A stretch of 64,000 bases of DNA from an uncultured Prevotellaceae bacterium. GTDB taxonomy: Bacteria; Bacteroidota; Bacteroidia; Bacteroidales; Bacteroidaceae. Location: positions 1-64,000 of the forward strand of contig OMZE01000014.1 of assembly GCA_900315455.1 (NCBI GenBank), in the 5' to 3' direction. Shown here in pieces: positions 32,301 to 40,916 of this stretch (position 1 is the first letter of the stretch; each line of letters starts with the position of its first letter). The notes beneath the pieces were generated by a model. The model made no database searches and was not told the origin of the DNA. It saw only the letters and a list, made by a program, of their open reading frames with translations. The position numbers were made by a program, and so were the translations under genes.

Positions 32301-34943
32301 ATGAAACCGTCTAAGTCACTATTGACGACACGTCTTTTCATTGCAGCATTGTTTTTCTGCCAAATGCTGTACGCAGAACCTGTGGACTACGTGTCAACGC
32401 TTGTAGGTACGCTGTCGAAACATTCGCTCTCCACGGGAAACACTTATCCTGCCATCGCCTTGCCGTGGGGGATGAATTTCTGGACTCCCCAGACGGGCAA
32501 GATGGGGGATGGCTGGCAATATGTCTATACAGCAGACAAGATACGCGGACTGAAACAGACACACCAACCCTCACCTTGGATCAACGACTACGGCCAGTTT
32601 GCCATTATGCCGACTACGCGCACTGTATTCAGTGAGGATGAACGGGCATCGTGGTTCTCACACAAGGCAGAGGTCGCCAAACCGTATTATTATAAAGTAT
32701 ATCTTGCCGATTGGGATATCACGGCTGAGATCTCTCCCACAGAGCGAGCAGCCATTATCCGACTGACTTTTCCTGAGACAGCCGAGGCCCGCATCGTCAT
32801 CGATGCGTTCGACGGCGGGTCGCAGGTGGCTGTCGACGCAGATGGGAAACGGGTGACCGGATTCACCACCAAGAATTCAGGAGGTGTGCCAGAGGGCTTC
32901 AAAAACTTCTTCGTCATCGACTGCTCGCATCCCATCACTTTCAAGGCATGTTATTCTGATGCCGAAGGACTGGTAGAGGGCAGAAAAGAGGCATCCGGCA
33001 AGCACACCGGGGCTGTCGTCGGCTTCCCGCCAATGAAAAGGGGAGAGCAAGTGACGCTGAAGGTCGCGTCCTCGTTCATCAGTCCCGAACAAGCCCTACT
33101 TAATCTTCAGGAACTGGGGAATCGTTCGTTCGATGGCATCAAGACAGCAGCACGCCAGCGATGGAATGAGGTGCTGGGACGGGTCGAAGTGGAGGATGAC
33201 AACATCGACCATCTGCGCACATTCTACTCCTGTCTCTACCGGTCAGTGCTCTTTCCACGGATGTTCTACGAATTAGATGCACAGGGGAAACCGATTCACT
33301 ACAGTCCTCATACCGGTAAGGTCTGCCCGGGATATTATTTCACCGACACTGGCTTCTGGGACACCTTCCGCTCCCTTTTCCCACTGCTCAACCTGCTCTA
33401 CCCCGAGATGAACGAGAAAATGCAGGAGGGACTGGTCAACTGTTACAAGGAAAGCGGTTTCCTGCCCGAATGGGCCAGTCCCGGGCACCGTGGGTGCATG
33501 GTGGGCAACAATTCCGCCTCTGTGGTGGCTGACGCCTGGCTGAAAGGATTGAGAGGGTATGACATCGAGACTTTGTGGCAGGCTGTCGTCCACGGTGCCA
33601 ATGCCGTTCATCCGAAAGTGTCGTCAACAGGACGTCTGGGCTACGAACAATACAACAAACTGGGTTATGTGCCTTGTGACATCGGCATCAATGAGAGTGT
33701 GGCGCGCACCTTGGAGTATGCCTACGATGATTGGTGCATCTATATGTTGGGCAAGCAGTTGGGCAAGGACCAGAGTGAGTGGTTGCCTTTCTACGACAGG
33801 GCATTCAACTATAAAAAAGTATTCGACGAAGAGACCCTCCTGATGCGCGGCCGCAAAGCCGACGGGTCGTTCCAGTCGCCTTTCAGTCCGTTGAAATGGG
33901 GGGATGCCTTCACAGAGGGAAACGCATGGCACTACACTTGGTCGGTGTTCCACGACCCTGTGGGACTGATACGTCTCATGGGTGGAACAGATGTCTTCGT
34001 GCAGATGCTCGACTCGGTGTTCAATGTGCCACCCCTCTTCGATGAGAGTTACTACGGGGGTGTCATCCACGAAATCCGTGAGATGCAGATCATGAACATG
34101 GGCAATTACGCTCATGGCAACCAACCTATCCAACACATGGTCTACCTCTACAATTATGCCTGTGAGCCATGGAAGGCGCAATACTGGGTAAGGGAGGTGA
34201 TGGACCGTCTCTACACGGCACAGCCCGACGGGTATTGTGGCGACGAGGACAACGGGCAGACCTCTGCCTGGTATGTGTTTTCGGCCATGGGGTTTTATCC
34301 CGTTTGCCCGGGAAGCGGACAGTATGTGCTCGGTACGCCTTATTTCGACAAGATGACACTCCATCTCCCTACGGGCAAGACGCTCGTCTTCCAGGCTTTC
34401 GGCAACGACAGCGACAACCGATACATCGGTGCGATGACCTTCAACGGTCAACCTTATGACAAGAACTTTCTGGAGCATGCCGACATCCTCCGTGGTGGTG
34501 TCATCACCTATCAGATGCAGTCGGAGCCCAATCGTCAGCGCGGCATTTACAGCATTCCCTATTCTTTTTCCAATTCCCTCATCTTGTGGGAACCCTATGA
34601 GTATCAGCCTTCTTTCCCCGGAGGGGCAAGTGCCCTATTATCATTCCTACAAGAAAACGTGCATTATCCTAAAGAGGCTTTGAGAGACAGTATCCAAGGG
34701 AAGGTTGTGGTGACTTTTATCATCGAAAAAGACGGATCAATCAGCAATGTCCAGGTGGCTCGCGGCGTTCACCCATTGCTCGACAAAGAGGCCGTGCGTG
34801 TTGTAGGACTGATGCCTAAATGGAATCCGGCGATGAGCAATGGCGATTATTTACGGGTGAAATACAGCGTACCTGTCATTTTCAAGTTAAATCAGCCGAA
34901 CAGTTCTCAAAGCCTCAGGCCTTCAGAAGCACATCGAGAATGA
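32301..34943 (+). CDS. GH92 alpha-mannosidase fused to a TonB C-terminal domain, 880 aa
   Basis: A signal peptide (about 1-25) is followed by a GH92 exo-alpha-mannosidase of about 740 residues. Its hallmarks are STGNTYPAIALPWGMNFWTP, TEGNAWHYTWSVFHD, HGNQPIQHMVYLYNY and GDEDNGQTSAWYVFSAMGFY. GH92 enzymes are calcium-dependent and trim mannose from N-glycans and yeast mannan. After residue 770 comes a TonB C-terminal domain: FPGGASALLSFLQENVHYPK, IQGKVVVTFIIEKDGSISNV and ending YSVPVIFKL. TonB-C domains normally occur in TonB or sensor proteins, so fusion to a secreted hydrolase is unusual. The reading frame runs through with no frameshift signs. The 3' end overlaps lpxB by 29 bases tail to tail. 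Confidence 0.92.
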   Translation: MKPSKSLLTTRLFIAALFFCQMLYAEPVDYVSTLVGTLSKHSLSTGNTYPAIALPWGMNFWTPQTGKMGDGWQYVYTADKIRGLKQTHQPSPWINDYGQFAIMPTTRTVFSEDERASWFSHKAEVAKPYYYKVYLADWDITAEISPTERAAIIRLTFPETAEARIVIDAFDGGSQVAVDADGKRVTGFTTKNSGGVPEGFKNFFVIDCSHPITFKACYSDAEGLVEGRKEASGKHTGAVVGFPPMKRGEQVTLKVASSFISPEQALLNLQELGNRSFDGIKTAARQRWNEVLGRVEVEDDNIDHLRTFYSCLYRSVLFPRMFYELDAQGKPIHYSPHTGKVCPGYYFTDTGFWDTFRSLFPLLNLLYPEMNEKMQEGLVNCYKESGFLPEWASPGHRGCMVGNNSASVVADAWLKGLRGYDIETLWQAVVHGANAVHPKVSSTGRLGYEQYNKLGYVPCDIGINESVARTLEYAYDDWCIYMLGKQLGKDQSEWLPFYDRAFNYKKVFDEETLLMRGRKADGSFQSPFSPLKWGDAFTEGNAWHYTWSVFHDPVGLIRLMGGTDVFVQMLDSVFNVPPLFDESYYGGVIHEIREMQIMNMGNYAHGNQPIQHMVYLYNYACEPWKAQYWVREVMDRLYTAQPDGYCGDEDNGQTSAWYVFSAMGFYPVCPGSGQYVLGTPYFDKMTLHLPTGKTLVFQAFGNDSDNRYIGAMTFNGQPYDKNFLEHADILRGGVITYQMQSEPNRQRGIYSIPYSFSNSLILWEPYEYQPSFPGGASALLSFLQENVHYPKEALRDSIQGKVVVTFIIEKDGSISNVQVARGVHPLLDKEAVRVVGLMPKWNPAMSNGDYLRVKYSVPVIFKLNQPNSSQSLRPSEAHRE

Positions 34944-36054
34944 CGCGTGCAGCATGTTGGGGTGCGCCAGGTTTTCCGATAGCCTGGCGCACTTCTTCAT
35001 ATCCGCGCAGCATCTCCTCACGCTTGCTTCCGCCAGGGAGGATGGCGGAGAGTTCGCTCACGATATTCTGCACGCTGAACGTGTCGGCCACTAGTTCAGT
35101 CACCACCTCACGGTCGGCGATGAGATTGACGAGTGAGATATACTTCACCTTGATCAAATGGCGACGAAGGAAAGCGATGAGACGTGGCAGCGGCGTTTCA
35201 TAGCACACCACCTGAGGCACGCCGAAGAGGGCGGTCTCGAGTGTTGCCGTTCCGCTGGTGACAAGGGCTGCCGTGGCGTTGGCGAGCACGGCAAAGGTCT
35301 CGCCCGACACTAATCTCACATTTTTCCCAGCCACGAATTTCTCATAATACGACAGTTCGATGGAGGGCGCGCAAGCCAGCACAAATTGGTAGTCGCCAAA
35401 CTGTTCTGCCGCCTGCATCATTGCCGGCAGGTTGTCTTTGATTTCCTGGCGGCGACTGCCCGCCAGCAACGCCACAATGGGCCGAGCATCCAGTCCGTGG
35501 CGCCGGGCAAAATCCTCCTTCGTCTCATGGTAGCCTTCGAGGAATGCCGCCACCTCATCGGCGGTGGGATTGCCCACATAATGGATGGGATAGTGGTGCT
35601 TCTTCTCAAAGAAATCCACCTCGAAAGGAAGGATAGAGAGCAGGTGGTCCACATCACGCTTGATGTTCTTGATGCGGTATTCCTTCCACGCCCAAATCTT
35701 CGGAGAGATATAATAGAACACCTTTGCCAACCCGTGTTGATGCACAAACTTGGCGATGTCGAGGTTGAAGCCGGGATAGTCGACGAGAATCACCGCGTCG
35801 GGCTTCCATTGGCGGATATCCTCCTTGCACTGTGCCATGTTGCGGAAGATGGCGGGCAAATGAAGGAGCACCGGGATGAAACCCATGTATGCCATCTCAC
35901 GGTAATGGCGCACCAGCGTGCCCCTCACGGCAGCCATGTTGTCGCCACCGAAGAACCGGAACTCTGCCTGTGCGTCGGCCTGCGCCAGTTCACGCATCAG
36001 GTGTGCGGCATGCAGGTCGCCGCTCGCCTCTCCCACTATCAGGTAATATCTCAT
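34915..36054 (-). CDS. lpxB: Lipid-A-disaccharide synthase LpxB, 379 aa
   Basis: Condenses UDP-2,3-diacylglucosamine with lipid X to form the lipid A disaccharide at the inner membrane. The N-terminal VGEASGDLHAAHLMREL, the middle YYISPKIWAWKEYRIKNIKR with VGNPTADE, the LAGSRRQEIKDNLP motif and the TSGTATLETALFGVPQVVCY motif are all typical of GT19. Length matches the usual 380. It is followed upstream on the same strand by surE (16 bases). Its 3' end overlaps that of the GH92 gene. Confidence 0.95.
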   Translation of the reverse strand: MRYYLIVGEASGDLHAAHLMRELAQADAQAEFRFFGGDNMAAVRGTLVRHYREMAYMGFIPVLLHLPAIFRNMAQCKEDIRQWKPDAVILVDYPGFNLDIAKFVHQHGLAKVFYYISPKIWAWKEYRIKNIKRDVDHLLSILPFEVDFFEKKHHYPIHYVGNPTADEVAAFLEGYHETKEDFARRHGLDARPIVALLAGSRRQEIKDNLPAMMQAAEQFGDYQFVLACAPSIELSYYEKFVAGKNVRLVSGETFAVLANATAALVTSGTATLETALFGVPQVVCYETPLPRLIAFLRRHLIKVKYISLVNLIADREVVTELVADTFSVQNIVSELSAILPGGSKREEMLRGYEEVRQAIGKPGAPQHAARVILDVLLKA

Positions 36055-36070
36055 CTTTGAAAAGCGTTTG

Positions 36071-36844
36071 TCAGTCGTCGTAATGCCATGATTGCATGGC
36101 CTTTACCATTTCGTAGTCGGTGACGTCGATACGGGTGGGGGTGATGGCGGCATAGCCGTGCTGCAGCGCCCAGTTGTCGGTATCGTCGGCTTCGGGCTCG
36201 TCATTCTTGTATTTGCCCACCATCCAGAAATAGTCGTAGCCCCTCGGGTGGCGCTCTTTCACGCACTCGTCATACCAGGTGCCCCATGCCATGCGGCACA
36301 CCTTCACGCCATGGTATCCCCCACGGGGAACATTCACGTTGAGGCACACCCCCTTGGGCAGTCCCTCGTCGAGCACCCGCCGGGTGATGGCCCGCACAAG
36401 CGGGCGCATGGGCTCGAAATCGGCATCAGCACTGTAGTCACAGATAGAGAAAGCCACCGACGGCAAGTATTTCATGCATCCTTCGGCAGCCACGCCCATC
36501 GTGCCCGAATAATGGGTGTTGACCGATGCATTGTCGCCGTGGTTGATGCCTCCTATCACCATATCGGGCAGGCGGTCGGTACACAACTGGTTGAGGGCGA
36601 GTTTCACGCAGTCGACGGGTGTGCCGTTGCTCGACCACACCTCCACGCCCTCCTCGCGGTGCCTTGGCGTGAGGTCGAGGGGTTTGGTGGCAGAAAAGGC
36701 ACGGGCATATCCCGAACGGGCGGAATCGGGCGCGCAGACCAAGATATCGGCCATGTCGCGCAGCATCTCCACCAAGGCATTGATACCCTTTGCCTTATAG
36801 CCGTCGTCGTTGGAAATCAGTATGAAATGACGGTTGTTGTTCAT
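36071..36844 (-). CDS. surE: 5'/3'-nucleotidase SurE, 257 aa
   Basis: A metal-dependent nucleoside monophosphatase. The start at 36844 (MNNNRHFILISNDDGYKAKG) puts the active-site NDDG at residue 11-14 as usual; a longer frame to 36913 would cross the promoter. Other marks are VCAPDSARSGYARAFS, SSNGTPVDCVKLAL and SGINHGDN-like VIGGINHGDNASVNTHYSGT. It precedes lpxB in a two-gene operon, divergent from parAB. Confidence 0.95.
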   Translation of the reverse strand: MNNNRHFILISNDDGYKAKGINALVEMLRDMADILVCAPDSARSGYARAFSATKPLDLTPRHREEGVEVWSSNGTPVDCVKLALNQLCTDRLPDMVIGGINHGDNASVNTHYSGTMGVAAEGCMKYLPSVAFSICDYSADADFEPMRPLVRAITRRVLDEGLPKGVCLNVNVPRGGYHGVKVCRMAWGTWYDECVKERHPRGYDYFWMVGKYKNDEPEADDTDNWALQHGYAAITPTRIDVTDYEMVKAMQSWHYDD

Positions 36845-36863
36845 CTTCTTCGCTTTGTTTTGA

Positions 36864-36871
36864 CAAAGGTA
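36864..36871 (-). promoter_or_regulatory. Promoter -7 box of surE-lpxB
   Basis: Minus-strand TACCTTTG (CAAAGGTA on +) lies 20 bases before the surE ATG. Confidence 0.65.
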
Positions 36872-36985
36872 GGAAAAAAAAACAAAATACGAAAAAGAGC
36901 ACCCGTGAAACAATAAATCCAGCCTTAATTTTGTTTGTTAAGTATGAAAAAAGGTTTAAATCGTCCTTTTCTCATATAAAATGTG

Positions 36986-36993
36986 TATCTTTG
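36986..36993 (+). promoter_or_regulatory. Promoter -7 box of parAB
   Basis: TATCTTTG fits the consensus; it leaves a leader of about 100 bases before the parA ATG at 37102. Confidence 0.68.
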
Positions 36994-37101
36994 CATTTTG
37001 AAAGCAAAAATCTACTGTACATTGATTAGGTATAACCGGCCGACGCCTTCGTGCGCGGTCACATCTTTGTTAAGGAAAAAGATTCTATAAGAGGTAACTG
37101 A

Positions 37102-37866
37102 ATGGGAAAAATCATAGCATTGGCCAATCAAAAGGGAGGGGTGGGAAAAACCACCACCACCATTAACCTTGCGGCCTCGTTGGCAACCTTGGAAAAGACG
37201 GTGCTCGTCATCGATGCCGACCCACAAGCCAACGCCTCCAGCGGTCTGGGCATAGACGTCAACCACCTGGAGTGCTCTCTATACGAATGCCTTGTCGACC
37301 ATGTCGACGTGCGCGAAGCCATCTACACCACCGACATCGAGGGGCTCGACATCATCCCCAGCCACATCGACCTGGTGGGCGCGGAGATAGAGATGCTCAA
37401 CATCGACAGCCGCGAGAAGGTTGTCGACCGCCTGCTTGCCCCCATCCGTTCAGAGTACGACTACATCCTCATCGACTGCTCCCCCTCGCTGGGGCTGATT
37501 ACAGTCAACTCACTCACTGCCGCCGATTCCGTCATCATCCCCGTGCAGTGTGAGTATTTCGCCCTCGAAGGCATTGGCAAACTGCTCAACACCATCAAAA
37601 TCATCAAGAGCAAACTCAATCCACGTCTGGAAATCGAGGGTTTCCTCCTGACGATGTACGACAGCCGCCTGCGTCTGGCCAACCAAATCTACGATGAGGT
37701 GAAGCGCCATTTCCAGGAACTGGTGTTCAAGACCGTCATCCAGCGCAACGTGAAGTTGAGCGAGAGCCCGAGTCACGGTCTTCCCGTGATACTCTACGAT
37801 GCCGACAGCACCGGCAGCAAGAACCACCTGGCATTGGCCAAGGAGATTATCAACAAGAACAGTTAA
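37102..37866 (+). CDS. parA: Chromosome-partitioning ATPase ParA (Soj), 254 aa
   Basis: A deviant Walker [20 protein letters not shown] at the N-terminus, [17 protein letters not shown] next, and [20 protein letters not shown] as Walker B show a small chromosomal ParA of normal length. It uses ATP-driven DNA binding to move ParB-parS complexes to daughter cells. parB follows after 41 bases. The chromosomal type (no N-terminal HTH) and the housekeeping context argue against a plasmid origin. Confidence 0.96.
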   Translation: MGKIIALANQKGGVGKTTTTINLAASLATLEKTVLVIDADPQANASSGLGIDVNHLECSLYECLVDHVDVREAIYTTDIEGLDIIPSHIDLVGAEIEMLNIDSREKVVDRLLAPIRSEYDYILIDCSPSLGLITVNSLTAADSVIIPVQCEYFALEGIGKLLNTIKIIKSKLNPRLEIEGFLLTMYDSRLRLANQIYDEVKRHFQELVFKTVIQRNVKLSESPSHGLPVILYDADSTGSKNHLALAKEIINKNS

Positions 37867-37907
37867 AGTCACGGTGGGAGCACCACCGCGCACGACACAC
37901 ATATTCT

Positions 37908-38801
37908 ATGGCACCAAAAAAGAAATTCAATGCACTGGGCCGAGGCCTGGATGCCCTTATCTCCACCGACGAGGTACACCCTCAGGGCAGTTCCACCATC
38001 AGTGAGATAGCCCTCGACCAGATAGAAGCCAACCCCAACCAGCCCCGTCGTGAGTTCGATACCGACAGTCTGCAGGAGTTGGCCAACAGCATCCGCGAGA
38101 TAGGCATCGTGCAGCCCATCACCCTGCGCCAGATCAGCGACAACAGATACCAGATTGTGGCAGGCGAGCGCCGTTGGCGCGCCTCGCAGATGGCTGGCCT
38201 GAGCACCATCCCTGCCTATATCCGCACCATCGACGACGAGAGCGTGATGGAGATGGCCCTCGTGGAGAACATCCAGCGCGAGGACCTCAATGCCATCGAG
38301 ATAGCCCTCGCCTATGCCCACCTGCTTGAGAACGAGGGGATGACGCAGGAGCGCGTGGCAGAGCGCGTGGGAAAGAGCCGCGTGGCAGTGGCCAACTACC
38401 TGCGTCTGCTGAAGTTGCCCGCCCAGGTGCAAATGGCACTCCAGAAGCGTGCCATCGACATGGGACATGCCCGTGCCCTCCTCTCCCTTGACAGCCCGTC
38501 GCAGCAACTCTCCGTGTTTGAGTTGATACAGAAAAACGGCTCGTCGGTTCGCCAGGTAGAGGAAATCGTGAAGAAACTGAAAAATGGCGAGGACGTGGAC
38601 TTTGGCGGCAAGAAGATGCCGTCGGGAGCCCGTCTGCCCGAGGAATTCACTATCCTGCGCGAGCAGTTGACAGGATTCTTCGGCAAGAAAATATCGCTCA
38701 ATATCTCACCTTCGGGAAAAGGGAAAATCAGTATCCCCTTTGCCAACGAAGAGGAACTGGAGCATATCATGAGCGTGTTCGACCGGTTGAAACGTAACTG
38801 A
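37908..38801 (+). CDS. parB: ParB/Spo0J partition protein, 297 aa
   Basis: Binds parS and spreads on DNA as a CTP switch. The N-terminal ParB nuclease-like domain has IVAGERRWRASQMAGL and ENIQREDLNAIEIALA; the HTH is TQERVAERVGKSRVAVANYL; the C-terminal dimerisation domain ends SVFDRLKRN. Length is normal. It is followed after one base by the DUF5683 gene. No complete parS-like palindrome was seen in the surrounding bases. Confidence 0.95.
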   Translation: MAPKKKFNALGRGLDALISTDEVHPQGSSTISEIALDQIEANPNQPRREFDTDSLQELANSIREIGIVQPITLRQISDNRYQIVAGERRWRASQMAGLSTIPAYIRTIDDESVMEMALVENIQREDLNAIEIALAYAHLLENEGMTQERVAERVGKSRVAVANYLRLLKLPAQVQMALQKRAIDMGHARALLSLDSPSQQLSVFELIQKNGSSVRQVEEIVKKLKNGEDVDFGGKKMPSGARLPEEFTILREQLTGFFGKKISLNISPSGKGKISIPFANEEELEHIMSVFDRLKRN

Positions 38802-38802
38802 T

Positions 38803-39534
38803 ATGACCGTGAGAACACCGATATCGTCTGCCATCCGCCTTGTCGCCACATGGGTGCTCTCTTTCGCCGCCACCTTCGGCATGGCGCAAGAGGTGACCGT
38901 CGCCGACAGCATCACGCCCGTTGAACTGACGGAGACGGAACTGGTATTTGACGACTCCCTGCAACTGGGCCGCTTCATCGCGGCCGACACTCTGGCAAAG
39001 CCCCGGCGCGACTGGAGCACCTGGCGCCCCGACCCCAAACGGGCCATGTGGCTTGCCATCGTCCTGCCCGGTGCCGGACAGATTTACAACCGCAAATACT
39101 GGAAACTCCCCATCATCTACGGTGGGTTCGTGGGATGCATCTATGCCATGCGTTGGAACAACATGATGTACAACGACTATTCCAGGGCGTTCCTCGACAT
39201 CTCCGACAACAACCCCGCCACACAGAGTTACAACCAGTTCCTGCACCTCGGCAACCGCATCGACCCCAACAACGAGAACAACGAGACCCGTTACAAGTCG
39301 CTGTTCAAGAAACGCAAGGACTACTACCGTCGCTACCGCGACCTGAGTTTCTTCATCCTCATCGGCGTGTATGCCCTCTCTGTCATCGACGCGTATGTCG
39401 ATGCCTCCCTGTCGGACTTCGACATCAGCAAGGACCTGAGCCTGAAGGTTTCACCGACAGTCATCAGTAACCGCACCGACCGCAACCCCATCAAGTCGAG
39501 TGCCATCGGACTGCACTGCAGTCTGAATTTCTAA
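38803..39534 (+). CDS. DUF5683 membrane protein, 243 aa
   Basis: A signal-like N-terminus, then the DUF5683 core IVLPGAGQIYNRKYWKLPII with two to three hydrophobic helices (YGGFVGCIYAMRW, FFILIGVYALSVIDAYVDAS). Function is unknown. In Bacteroidota it commonly follows parB and precedes a lytic transglycosylase, as here, suggesting a role in the envelope. Translational coupling with parB is likely (1-base spacing). Confidence 0.88.
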   Translation: MTVRTPISSAIRLVATWVLSFAATFGMAQEVTVADSITPVELTETELVFDDSLQLGRFIAADTLAKPRRDWSTWRPDPKRAMWLAIVLPGAGQIYNRKYWKLPIIYGGFVGCIYAMRWNNMMYNDYSRAFLDISDNNPATQSYNQFLHLGNRIDPNNENNETRYKSLFKKRKDYYRRYRDLSFFILIGVYALSVIDAYVDASLSDFDISKDLSLKVSPTVISNRTDRNPIKSSAIGLHCSLNF

Positions 39535-39564
39535 ACATAAACGACAAGAAGCAAAAGCAAGAAA

Positions 39565-40887
39565 ATGAAGAAGATTGAGACACTCATCCTATTGTTATTG
39601 TGTTGCACTACTCACCTTTCTGCCCAAATCAGTGAAGACTACGAAATCCTGTTCACCGACGAGAACGGTCATCAGGACGTCATGGAACTGCCCGAGTCGA
39701 TGATGATGTCGGAACTCGACAGCATGCTCGCGCTCTACCATTCCAAGACCTACCTCATCACCGATGAGGCCTGCGAGTCGACAGGTGAGAACCCCTATTA
39801 TGCCGACGAGGTATATGCCGAGCGACTGAGCCGCATGCCCACCGCCATCGACATGCCCTACAACACCATCGTCAGGCAGTTCATCGACCGCTACTGCACC
39901 CGTCTGCGCAGGTCGGTGAGCGTGATGCTCGGCACCTCCAACTTCTATATGCCTATTTTCGAGGAAGCACTCGAAGCCTACAACGTGCCCCTCGAACTGA
40001 AATACCTGCCGGTCATCGAGTCGGCGCTCAACCCCAAAGCCGTGTCTCGCGTAGGTGCCACCGGACTGTGGCAGTTCATGCTCGCCACAGGCAAGCAATA
40101 TGGTCTTCGTGTCAACTCTCTCGTCGACGACCGCCGCGACCCCATCCGCGCCTCGTATGCCGCAGCACACCTGCTGCGCGACCTCTTCCGCATCTTCGGC
40201 GACTGGACATTGGCCATCGCCGCCTACAACTGCGGGCCGGCCAACGTCAACAAAGCCATCCGTCGCAGTGGCGGCCAGCGCGACTTCTGGAAGATATACC
40301 CCTATCTTCCCGCAGAGACCCGCGGCTATGTGCCCGCTTTCATCGCCGCCAACTACGTCATGACCTACTACTGTGAGCACAACATCTGTCCGATGCTCAC
40401 CAACCTTCCCGAGCGCACCGACACCGTCATCGTCGACCGCAACATCTCTCTGTCTACTATCTCGAAGTTCTGCGATATCAACATCGACTTGCTACGCGAA
40501 CTCAACCCACAATACCGCCGCGACCTGGTGAACGGCAGCACCGAACCGTCGACCATCCGCATGACCATCCCCTCGATGAACAAATTCCTGGAGTTGCAAG
40601 ACACCATCTTCTCTTATGACGCCGCCCACGTGGGTGGAAAGCATGCCTATGCTGCCGTAGAGGAGAAAGGCTCGTCGCGGGAGAGCACCTCACGGCGGTC
40701 GTCCGACAGCCGGTCGTCGGCCTCAAGGAGCAGCCGGCGAAGCAGTTCCAGTGCCGCCGCAACGGCATCTGCCGGCTCTTCATCATCACGCTACGGGCGT
40801 AGTTCCCGTGGTTCCTCATTCAGTCAGCGCACCACCGCCTCGAGCAACTACACCTCCGGGAAGCGTCGCAGCGGGCGCCGTGGCTGA
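39565..40887 (+). CDS. Membrane-bound lytic transglycosylase, MltD-like, 440 aa
   Basis: Cleaves peptidoglycan glycan strands with formation of 1,6-anhydromuramic ends. A signal peptide (LILLLLCCTTHLSA) is followed by the SLT domain at about 140-270: the catalytic Glu in LPVIESALNPKAVSRVGATG, LWQFMLATGKQYGL and AIAAYNCGPANVNKAIRRSG. A LysM-like segment may follow near residue 290-340. The last 65 residues are Ser/Arg-rich and repetitive, likely disordered. It belongs to the parAB-rel operon. Confidence 0.9.
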   Translation: MKKIETLILLLLCCTTHLSAQISEDYEILFTDENGHQDVMELPESMMMSELDSMLALYHSKTYLITDEACESTGENPYYADEVYAERLSRMPTAIDMPYNTIVRQFIDRYCTRLRRSVSVMLGTSNFYMPIFEEALEAYNVPLELKYLPVIESALNPKAVSRVGATGLWQFMLATGKQYGLRVNSLVDDRRDPIRASYAAAHLLRDLFRIFGDWTLAIAAYNCGPANVNKAIRRSGGQRDFWKIYPYLPAETRGYVPAFIAANYVMTYYCEHNICPMLTNLPERTDTVIVDRNISLSTISKFCDINIDLLRELNPQYRRDLVNGSTEPSTIRMTIPSMNKFLELQDTIFSYDAAHVGGKHAYAAVEEKGSSRESTSRRSSDSRSSASRSSRRSSSSAAATASAGSSSSRYGRSSRGSSFSQRTTASSNYTSGKRRSGRRG

Positions 40888-40916
40888 CCACACCAACACC
40901 CCCAACACATCCATCC

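Noticed and set aside
36890-36912. Possible parS near parAB (CCGTGAAACA)
   Set aside because: Only one half of the parS palindrome is present.
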